This document shows, in pieces, positions 7,454 through 13,826 of a DNA stretch of 26,755 nucleotides. The notes under the pieces were generated by a model, which searched no databases, was not told the DNA's origin, and worked only from the letters and a program-made list of their open reading frames with translations. Every line of letters starts with the position of its first letter. Position 1 is the first letter of the stretch. Origin of the DNA: HO2-45-28 sp964574495 (GTDB lineage Bacteria; Patescibacteriota; Minisyncoccia; HO2-45-28); NCBI GenBank assembly GCA_964574495.1, contig CAZNNT010000009.1:1-26755 (forward strand), in the 5' to 3' direction. The translations under genes were made by a program, and so were the position numbers.

Positions 7454-8157
7454 CTTCTTCTCCTTTCAGATACTCTCGTTACTTTTTGGAGCACAAGGTT
7501 TTTAACGATTCCGTACCTTGATTCCAAAAATTCTGCGTCCTCTTTGGACAATTTTTTCAAAGGCGGAGGAAAATTCCTGATAATTAAAAAATCTTCTATT
7601 TGGAGACGGCTGAAAATTTCTCTTCCGTCTACTTCCCTTCTTAAGAGAAAATCGCATCGAGCCAGCATGTCGCCAAGAGCATTGACGACCAGCGAGATAA
7701 AGGGACCCGCGACTGTCGCGTCTGGCACTCGTGAAAGAATTTCACAAAGTTTCAGATGTTCCTTGTTCAGCAGTAATATCATATGATTCTTGATCGTTGA
7801 TCTGTCTTTCGAACTGAAATAGACATCGGCATCGCCGTGGCTATGCCACCAAAGATGAAAATTCAGAACCTCCGTGCCTTCTTTTTTAATCTTCTCGTAA
7901 AATCCGGACAAATCATTTATTTCTATATCAGTCCTATACTCCGAGCAAATCTGTCTTAAAATTAACAGGCCTTTATCCCGGAAGAAACCATCCGCGACCT
8001 CCAATTCCGCCAATCCCGAAACTTCTGATCCAAAAAGTTCTAAAGCCGCAATAGCCGCAAGTAATATGTCCGCTTCCGTTTGGCGCGCCAATTGGAGACC
8101 CAGAGGAGGAATCACGCATAAATTTGAGCCAGCGTTTAATATCCACCGGTTGTCCAT
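7450..8157 (-). CDS. JAMM/MPN metalloprotease (deubiquitinase-like)
   Basis: 235-residue JAB1/MPN/Mov34 family zinc isopeptidase. The JAMM site is complete: E45 in SEVSGLAELE, then WHSHGDADVYFSSKD with H105, H107, S115 and D118 in the exact HxHx7Sx2D spacing. The expected role is to trim the tail after Gly-Gly of the modifier and/or to remove it from targets. The start is ATG at 8157, five bases after the E2-like stop codon, because GGGGGTGA (8163-8170) is an excellent ribosome site there and includes that stop. A longer reading from 8199 would overlap the upstream gene and has a weak site. The C-terminal 60 residues are basic and end in SERRRR. The stop overlaps the E1 start by four bases. 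Confidence 0.92.
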   Translation of the reverse strand: MDNRWILNAGSNLCVIPPLGLQLARQTEADILLAAIAALELFGSEVSGLAELEVADGFFRDKGLLILRQICSEYRTDIEINDLSGFYEKIKKEGTEVLNFHLWWHSHGDADVYFSSKDRSTIKNHMILLLNKEHLKLCEILSRVPDATVAGPFISLVVNALGDMLARCDFLLRREVDGREIFSRLQIEDFLIIRNFPPPLKKLSKEDAEFLESRYGIVKNLVLQKVTRVSERRRR

Positions 8158-8162
8158 AGTTG

Positions 8163-9986
8163 TCACCCCCGATCGGACCGCGGGAAAACTTTGCCGCATA
8201 AAAATCTTTCAACTTCTTTGCGGCTAAAAACACCGCGTCTCTCCGCCCCGCTTTTCACTTTGCCGCTTCCTCTCAAATATCCGAAGATCATCTCAATCGC
8301 GCTGCCCACCCTTCCCCGCCTTACCTCCCTGCAGAAGTCAGATTCATTCCCCGGCTTCTTTTTGCCCTCTACCCAAGACATCCTCTCCACCAAATAGGCC
8401 TCCGTATTTGAATCGATGGAATTCAACACAAAAACAGTGGGATTTTTTATGTCTATAACCATTCTAAGAGTCCCCGGGAAGTCTATTTTTTTACCGTTTC
8501 CCTTGCTTGGGCCGGGCGCAAACACCAACCCGATAAAGTCCGGCCAGATTTCAATGAAAACCAATTCGGAAATTAATACCAGCTTACGAAATTCCTCCTT
8601 AAGCGGGATATTCCTTGCAAAGTCCTGCAAAAACATATTGGTAATCCCGAAACAAGTCGCGTTTTTCCGATGGGCGATCCAAGATCTATATCTGGACTTT
8701 TCCTTTTTTTTCAGTTCTGATAATTCTTTGCCAAAAAGATCTTTTTGATATTTACCGCGATAGTTGCTGACCATCCGGATATAAGCGCGGCAAGCCGCCT
8801 CTTTTTCTTCTTCACTTGCGTAAAATTGGCTGATTTTTTTCTTATTCGGCGCGTGCTTATATGCATTCTTTTTCATGGGAGAACGGTTGTCTGAATCAAG
8901 ATAAAGCAGGGCCAAATTAATCACTGCCAAAAAATCCCTGTCGGCTCTGGCTTTTTCCACGCTGGGCTCAAGACCGCCAAGACATCTGCCGCTAAACGCC
9001 GAATCGGCAATTCCGGGATGATAATATTCGCTTTCCCATCCGCTATCCCAAATGGCAAATTGCATAAATACAGCGCGACTGCCATCAAAGAAACTCGGAT
9101 CAATTCTGATAATGTGCTGAGAAAGCACGCGACCTTCGTCCGGAGATCCGACACTATGTTCAATCGGTTCCGTATATACCAATAGTCGCCCTTCATTAGT
9201 CCTCAGACCAAGTACGCCTTTCAGCTTATGAATGGTTTCAAATTCTTTACGCAATTCATTCTCATTGCCTTCGTCATCGTTTATTTTTTCAATCAGGATA
9301 TCAAGCATTTCTATACGCATACGAATGCGGCTCAACTCTTCTTCGTCCGCTATCATCAGGCCTATTTGTTCTTCCAGATTTTTTCTGACCGACAATTCCT
9401 CCCGCTCAAGAAGAAAAACAGAGGCCTGAGCGAACTTCCGAAAAAGCTCTTCTTCTCGTTGAGATATAAACGATTTTAATCCCGAATAACTTTTGTCGTC
9501 GGCTTCTTTTTTGCTTTCTTCGCTTTCCTGCCCGCCTTTTTTCTGATAAATATAGAGGGAGATTCTTTCAAGAATCTCCCAAAAAATGAGCTGCGCGCCC
9601 GGCCAAGGACAGCGAGCCAAGTCAAAAAGAATGTAGATATCCGTGTCTTCAATTACTTGGGCAACTTCTGTATTTTCAGGAGATCTGATGCAAGTGTAAA
9701 TGGCAGAACACTTAAAACCAGATAGTTTTTCGTCTTGAGGCAAATTAATACTACATAATGACTGCGCTTTCAATTCTGACGCGTCCGCGGAGTCGGGGCA
9801 GGAAAAAAAGTGTATACGGACAGATTCGTCTTTGCCGTAGCTTTTTGGTTTTATCGGACCGCAAGGCGCGTCTAAAAAAACTCTTTTTTTCCATTTTTCG
9901 GCAAAATGCCGGGCTATGGGCAAAAATGGCTTTAATTTAACACTGGCTTTGAAATCGAATCCCGAATAACGTATCTCCGCTTTCAT
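8163..9986 (-). CDS. large protein with coiled coil and E2 (ubiquitin-conjugating)-like core
   Basis: 607 residues, no family recognised along its full length. Residues 1-150 are a mixed domain with several cysteines. About 155-255 is charged and heptad-rich, probably a coiled coil. Residues 255-375 read like a UBC fold: strand pairs, then YYHPGIADSAFSGRCLGGL (321-339), then a helix and SPMKKNA. This mirrors the E2 order HPN-I ... G-x-C-L ... P; C335 would be the thioester cysteine and H323 the HPN histidine. Some 230 further residues (about 375-607) are unassigned and could hold target- or E3-like functions. The start is ATG at 9986, preceded by AAAGGAGC nine bases upstream; a TTG at 10052 has no ribosome site. 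It heads the E2-JAMM-E1-Ubl operon. The E2 call comes from pattern reading plus context. Confidence 0.65.
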   Translation of the reverse strand: MKAEIRYSGFDFKASVKLKPFLPIARHFAEKWKKRVFLDAPCGPIKPKSYGKDESVRIHFFSCPDSADASELKAQSLCSINLPQDEKLSGFKCSAIYTCIRSPENTEVAQVIEDTDIYILFDLARCPWPGAQLIFWEILERISLYIYQKKGGQESEESKKEADDKSYSGLKSFISQREEELFRKFAQASVFLLEREELSVRKNLEEQIGLMIADEEELSRIRMRIEMLDILIEKINDDEGNENELRKEFETIHKLKGVLGLRTNEGRLLVYTEPIEHSVGSPDEGRVLSQHIIRIDPSFFDGSRAVFMQFAIWDSGWESEYYHPGIADSAFSGRCLGGLEPSVEKARADRDFLAVINLALLYLDSDNRSPMKKNAYKHAPNKKKISQFYASEEEKEAACRAYIRMVSNYRGKYQKDLFGKELSELKKKEKSRYRSWIAHRKNATCFGITNMFLQDFARNIPLKEEFRKLVLISELVFIEIWPDFIGLVFAPGPSKGNGKKIDFPGTLRMVIDIKNPTVFVLNSIDSNTEAYLVERMSWVEGKKKPGNESDFCREVRRGRVGSAIEMIFGYLRGSGKVKSGAERRGVFSRKEVERFLCGKVFPRSDRG

Positions 9987-10062
9987 TGCTGTTTTGCTCC
10001 TTTCTTTTTTATTGTCAAGAATACCGTTGACCCTAATATTAATATAAACCAAATTACAAAAG

Positions 10063-10086
10063 AAAAAAGGGCGGATTATTCCGCCC
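10063..10086 (-). terminator. terminator after the AAA+ gene
   Basis: On the minus strand a seven-base stem GGGCGGA/TCCGCCC with a four-base loop (10069-10086) is followed by six T (10063-10068). It lies six bases after the stop codon of the AAA+ gene and before the E2-like gene. The ATPase is therefore either a separate unit or linked to the operon only by read-through. Confidence 0.85.
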
Positions 10087-10091
10087 CCAAA

Positions 10092-12140
10092 TCAATCAAA
10101 CGAGGATAAAAGACCTCTTTGTATTTGCGCGCGCAGAGATTTATCAACCCTCAATTGCCGCGCCTTCTCACGATGTTCGGGAGGCACCAATCTCAGATCT
10201 TTTACTGAAAGAAGGGCTAGCAAATTCATGGCTTCATAGGCCTCGGCATCCTCATGCGGTAAGGAATTTTCGATGGCGTCAATGAGGGCCTGTCTTTCGA
10301 GACGCACTGTCTTTCGCGGAGGAAATTTTACGGCCAAGAACTTACTGCGTTCTTCCTGAGAAAAACCTCTAAGCGCGGCCGAATCTTTCTCGTCTAAAAA
10401 CGGGCGCAGGGCCAACCCTATCACCTCTTCCATTTCCGCTCCGGTTACGCGGATAACCGTGATCTTGCGTCTTATACTAAGCTCCTCAACTCCTTCAGGA
10501 GGAGGGCCGAGACGCAACGAAGGAAAACTTTCTTTTTCGTCCCACCAAAAATCAAGCATAGCGCTGATTTTTATCAAAAACGCGTCATCCAGAACTTCGG
10601 AGACATCAAGATTAAGACCGCTAAGGGAAAATCTTATGCGTTCCTTTTCAAACAAGGCCTTAAAAATATGCGGGCGATCTTCTTTTTCCGGAATAAGATA
10701 GGGTAGAATGGTGTCAAACCTGCCGGCTCTTTTCATGGCTGTTTCAATCCTGTCCGGTCTGTTGCAGGCGGCAATAGTCAAAACCTGACCGTGTATTTTG
10801 GGGTCGGAAAAGAAATCCATCCAAATGCCCATCGTGCGCAAACCCACTCCGGAGTCCCCATGAAAAACTCTATCCTGCGAGAAAAACATTTTGTCAAACT
10901 CATCTATAAAAAGCACTACCGGCCGCATGGCATAAATCACATCCCGGGCCAGGTAAGTTCTTCTTTCCGACATACCGACATAGGGGTCAAGGGTGCTGCG
11001 TAATTTTACAAACGGCACATCAGCTTCGTGGGCGGCAGCTTCAGCCGACACTGTTTTGCCAGTTCCCGGAGCGCCCACTGCCAGCACTCCGCCTTTTGGC
11101 AATCTACTGATATCTCCCCTTCTCAAAGCGTCGGCCCAAACGGCAAAAAGACCGATATGATGATTCAGTCCGCCTATTGATTCCCAACCCCACGGCGGTT
11201 TCTCAATGGTTATCATTTCGCCGAGCTTATCCTGAATAAGTTTGGCTTTATGCTCAAAAAGCGCGGAGCCCGTTAATTTCCCCCGGCTAACCAATGCCCT
11301 GCGGAAAATCTGTTTTAGTTCAATTATGGAAAGACCCGAGGCTATCTTGGCGATTTCAAGAATAGAAAGTCCCCGGCCTTCAGAATCCTTAACTGCGGGA
11401 AGGTGGCCTAATTTTCCAAGAGCAGGCAAAATTTCTTCAAAGGCCTCCCTGTCGGGCAACGGAACCTCTATTTTGATAAAACTTTTATCTTCGCGGAGCT
11501 GAAGCGGAACATCCGCCAAAGTTTCGGCCATATGAATTATGACATTCCTATTTCTCAAAATCACCGGGTCTTGCGCCCAAGATCTGAAAAAGTCATAGCA
11601 TATGCGGTCAAAAGACGATGAAGAACTTGGGGCTTCCGGAGGAAGCTTGCTTTCTTCGTACTCAAAAACGCATACGGCAAACGGCGACGCATCTCTTTTC
11701 TTTTCCGGACAACGCTCTTTAATAAAAGAAAGAATTTCAATCAAACCCTTATCATTTTTTTGCCTATCTAAAACTTCTTTCCAAGACAGAACCAGAATTT
11801 CGTTAAACCATGAGAGAGCGTGACGCAAACTGTCTTTAAAACTTTCAAAATGTTCCAAAGGACTGTCATCCTGCCTGCCCATTCTTAAGAGAACGGGCTT
11901 TACGGCGAGCTGAAGAAAAGCATTTCTCATCGCCTCCTCAGCGAATCTTACCCCTGTTCTGAAATTAAAATAGGCGGTTATCCCGCTATGGCATAGCGGC
12001 TCCAATTTGTTTATCGCTTCATCCGGTCTTAGAAAATTTTCGTCCAGAAAAATGTCGTCCCAGATATTGCCGTGTGTTAAAAACGAGCAAGCCAATCCGC
12101 ACTTGATTTGAGCGGCCAAATCCAACCATGGTTTCTTCAC
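10092..12140 (-). CDS. AAA+ ATPase, Ycf46-like architecture
   Basis: 682-residue classical-clade AAA+ ATPase. The first 310 residues form an N-terminal region that includes a predicted degenerate ATPase-like segment (about 195-290, with IEVPLPDREAFEEIL). The AAA module follows: WESIGG (319-324), Walker A GAPGTGKT (356-363), Walker B VLFIDEFD (409-416), sensor 1 N460, and arginine fingers in KRAGRFD (R471, R474). This order resembles Ycf46-type ATPases, and the AAA core also resembles proteasomal and FtsH ATPases. A likely role is unfolding or remodelling of proteins, here perhaps those tagged by the adjacent system. The start is GTG at 12140 with GGTGGAGG seven bases upstream. The gene ends at its own terminator, 105 bases before the E2-like start. 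No clear promoter is visible upstream. Confidence 0.85.
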   Translation of the reverse strand: MKKPWLDLAAQIKCGLACSFLTHGNIWDDIFLDENFLRPDEAINKLEPLCHSGITAYFNFRTGVRFAEEAMRNAFLQLAVKPVLLRMGRQDDSPLEHFESFKDSLRHALSWFNEILVLSWKEVLDRQKNDKGLIEILSFIKERCPEKKRDASPFAVCVFEYEESKLPPEAPSSSSSFDRICYDFFRSWAQDPVILRNRNVIIHMAETLADVPLQLREDKSFIKIEVPLPDREAFEEILPALGKLGHLPAVKDSEGRGLSILEIAKIASGLSIIELKQIFRRALVSRGKLTGSALFEHKAKLIQDKLGEMITIEKPPWGWESIGGLNHHIGLFAVWADALRRGDISRLPKGGVLAVGAPGTGKTVSAEAAAHEADVPFVKLRSTLDPYVGMSERRTYLARDVIYAMRPVVLFIDEFDKMFFSQDRVFHGDSGVGLRTMGIWMDFFSDPKIHGQVLTIAACNRPDRIETAMKRAGRFDTILPYLIPEKEDRPHIFKALFEKERIRFSLSGLNLDVSEVLDDAFLIKISAMLDFWWDEKESFPSLRLGPPPEGVEELSIRRKITVIRVTGAEMEEVIGLALRPFLDEKDSAALRGFSQEERSKFLAVKFPPRKTVRLERQALIDAIENSLPHEDAEAYEAMNLLALLSVKDLRLVPPEHREKARQLRVDKSLRAQIQRGLLSSFD

Positions 12141-12208
12141 GATTAATCCTCCACCTGTTGTAAAAGAAGGACTTTTTTTATTCTACCTTAAAAGAAAAAG
12201 AATAAAAC

Positions 12209-12237
12209 TTGATATTTATCCGCTATTGTTTCATAAT
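12209..12237 (+). promoter_or_regulatory. sigma70-type promoter of the leader ORF and phosphatase
   Basis: TTGATA (12209-12214) and CATAAT (12232-12237) with a 17-base spacer; one mismatch to consensus in each box. Initiation would fall near 12244, about 29 bases before the leader ORF. Confidence 0.65.
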
Positions 12238-12272
12238 CAAAAAGGAAATCGCGGCCCCAGGGAGAAACAAGG

Positions 12273-12344
12273 ATGCCACACGAAGAAAAAACAGCGAAAA
12301 ACCCCGCAGAAACAATAATTAGCTTTTACTTTAATCATGAATAA
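12273..12344 (+). CDS. 23-residue leader ORF coupled to the phosphatase
   Basis: ATG at 12273 preceded by GGGAG eight bases upstream, giving a 23-codon ORF that begins MPHEEKTAKN and stops at 12342-12344. The stop overlaps the phosphatase start in the sequence ATGAATAA, an arrangement that allows ribosomes to re-initiate. The phosphatase itself has no ribosome site, which gives this ORF a plausible job. Whether the peptide itself has a function is unknown. Its first residues resemble those of the downstream efflux protein (MPHEHDAARN), perhaps by chance. Confidence 0.4.
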   Translation: MPHEEKTAKNPAETIISFYFNHE

Positions 12345-13044
12345 AAATAAAAAACTTCAGATTGTTGTCTACCGCCATGGGCCAAAAATAGGCGATGCGG
12401 GCTCGCTTTCTAGTGAAGGAGAACAAGTAACTCGCAGTTTTTTTGAAAATTTATTTCGGAATAAAAACCACAATCATTTTGCTATTGAAATAGAACATTC
12501 TCCCATCTTGCGGACTAAGCAAACAGCAGATATTTATTGTGAAATTGCCCACAAGCATGGCTGGAATATACGTTCCGTCAAAACTGATGAGCGTCTAAGT
12601 GAGGGAACTGTTTCTGAACATCCAGAACTTATGGAATTATACGGGGGACGCGGAGGAGGAAAGTGGGTTCCAGGATGGCTCGCTATTAAGGAACGTTCTT
12701 TACCAGAAGTTATGACTGGGCAGGAGGTCGTTGCTCATTTTTCCTCGTGGGTTTTGTCCAAAATTCAGGAATTTAAAGAGTCTTCAGCTGATCATAATAT
12801 TGTTGCTTTCTCACACGGCCTAGTCATGGTTTCTTTTCTTATGAAATTCGATGAAATATTGGGTAAACCGATGTTTATGGAAAACTGGTTCGAGCGAAAA
12901 GTTTTTTCTACTGAACTGGGATATTTAGGATCAATTATTATCAATTTTGATATCAATACACCTCGGGAAGTAAGTATAAAGATTCTCACGAAGGAAGCTG
13001 TCGTGCCCCTCAAAGCCCTATTTGAATTAAGCAGGATAGGTTAG
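12337..13044 (+). CDS. histidine phosphatase superfamily (phosphoglycerate mutase-like) protein
   Basis: 235 residues with the hallmarks of the branch 1 histidine phosphatase fold. These are the catalytic RHG at 13-15 (H14 is the phospho-acceptor), a second arginine in SPILRTKQTA (R59), an acidic residue in the DERLSEG segment (about 84-90), and the second catalytic histidine in FSHG (H160). The family includes phosphoglycerate mutases, SixA-type and sugar-phosphate phosphatases; the substrate cannot be deduced. No Shine-Dalgarno sequence precedes the ATG at 12337; translation probably depends on the overlapping leader ORF. The gene is visibly more AT-rich than its neighbours. The next gene starts 143 bases downstream. 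Confidence 0.85.
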   Translation: MNKNKKLQIVVYRHGPKIGDAGSLSSEGEQVTRSFFENLFRNKNHNHFAIEIEHSPILRTKQTADIYCEIAHKHGWNIRSVKTDERLSEGTVSEHPELMELYGGRGGGKWVPGWLAIKERSLPEVMTGQEVVAHFSSWVLSKIQEFKESSADHNIVAFSHGLVMVSFLMKFDEILGKPMFMENWFERKVFSTELGYLGSIIINFDINTPREVSIKILTKEAVVPLKALFELSRIG

Positions 13045-13121
13045 CGATACGTTATATTGAAATTCCGTCTGTCAAATAACCGCAATAGGATGCGGGGTGA
13101 CGCGCTGCCGCGCGAATCCTT

Positions 13122-13148
13122 GATTTTAATTTAATTTTTATTAAAATC
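13122..13148. repeat. AT-rich perfect palindrome
   Basis: GATTTTAAT (13122-13130) is the exact reverse complement of ATTAAAATC (13140-13148), nine bases apart. It lies in the 143-base gap before the efflux gene and could be an operator or simply AT-rich promoter DNA. No T run follows directly, so a terminator is unlikely. Confidence 0.4.
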
Positions 13149-13187
13149 TTTATAGAAACCCCGTCTGCAAAAATGGAGTAAAACGAA

Positions 13188-13763
13188 TTGCCTCATGAGC
13201 ATGACGCGGCGCGAAATTTAAAAGATCTGCCTTATTTCCGGCTTAATCTCTGTTTATCGGCGCTCATTATTCTTATCCAGCTTACAGGCGGAATATTATC
13301 CGGAAGCAAGGCCTTGATCGTTGACACGGCTCATGTATTCACCCACGCCGCGACTGAGGTCTTGGTCATTATCGCTCTTTGGACCGGAAGCAAAAAAATA
13401 GACAAGGTCGGTTCCCGGCTTATTATTTTCCTGCTTCTTTTCTTGTTTGTCCCTTGGCTTATGTGGGAAGCGGTGGAGCGCTACTTAAAACCGGAGAGTA
13501 TCATAGCGCCTATTATGTTTTGGGCAACCATATTGGGGCTCTTGGGCAACGCGGCGCAAAGATTCATAGTGCGCGGCCGCGGACTTTCAAGCAAAAGCGC
13601 GGATAGGTACAAATTATGTCTGGATACTGACATTTATAGTTCCCTTGGAGTGCTTTTGGGAGCAATAATTATTTATTTCAACCCTGTTTGGCTAATTGTT
13701 GATACTTTAATCGCTTTCGCCATTGCCGCATGGATGATCCGGAAAGTCATAAAAATGGCCTAA
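13188..13763 (+). CDS. cation diffusion facilitator-like membrane protein, transmembrane domain only
   Basis: 191 residues with about six hydrophobic segments in the order of the CDF (YiiP/ZnT) metal exporters, which exchange divalent metal for protons at the cytoplasmic membrane. Segment 2 holds SKALIVDTAHVFTH (40-53), matching the CDF pattern SxALxxDxxHxxxD. Segment 5 holds CLDTDIYSSLGVLLGA (144-159), matching HxxxDxxxSxGV. Two of the four metal ligands are changed: H49/H53 replaces the usual H/D pair, and C144/D148 replaces H/D. The cytoplasmic C-terminal domain is missing and the N-terminus contains two histidines. The start is TTG at 13188, with GGAG nine bases upstream; a nearer ATG gives only a two-codon ORF. 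The stop codon lies inside the following terminator. Confidence 0.8.
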   Translation: MPHEHDAARNLKDLPYFRLNLCLSALIILIQLTGGILSGSKALIVDTAHVFTHAATEVLVIIALWTGSKKIDKVGSRLIIFLLLFLFVPWLMWEAVERYLKPESIIAPIMFWATILGLLGNAAQRFIVRGRGLSSKSADRYKLCLDTDIYSSLGVLLGAIIIYFNPVWLIVDTLIAFAIAAWMIRKVIKMA

Positions 13764-13794
13764 AACCCCCTCGGCAATGCCCGCGGGGTTTTTA
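13762..13794 (+). terminator. terminator of the efflux gene, possibly bidirectional
   Basis: AAAACCCC (13762-13769) pairs with GGGGTTTT (13785-13792), with further GC pairing inside the loop and a T-rich tail. It begins on the stop codon of the efflux gene. Read in reverse it also has a GGGG then TTTT side and might serve the convergent ftsH gene. Confidence 0.75.
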
Positions 13795-13826
13795 TTTTAA
13801 TTTTTAAAGTTTTATTGGTCTACATT

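Noticed and set aside
8158..8199. Longer start (ATG at 8199) for the JAMM protein
   Set aside because: It would overlap the E2-like gene by 37 bases and has a weak ribosome site; ATG at 8157 has GGGGGTGA five bases upstream.
9987..10052. Longer start (TTG at 10052) for the E2-like protein
   Set aside because: No ribosome site there, the extension runs through AT-rich intergenic DNA, and the ATG at 9986 has AAAGGAGC upstream.
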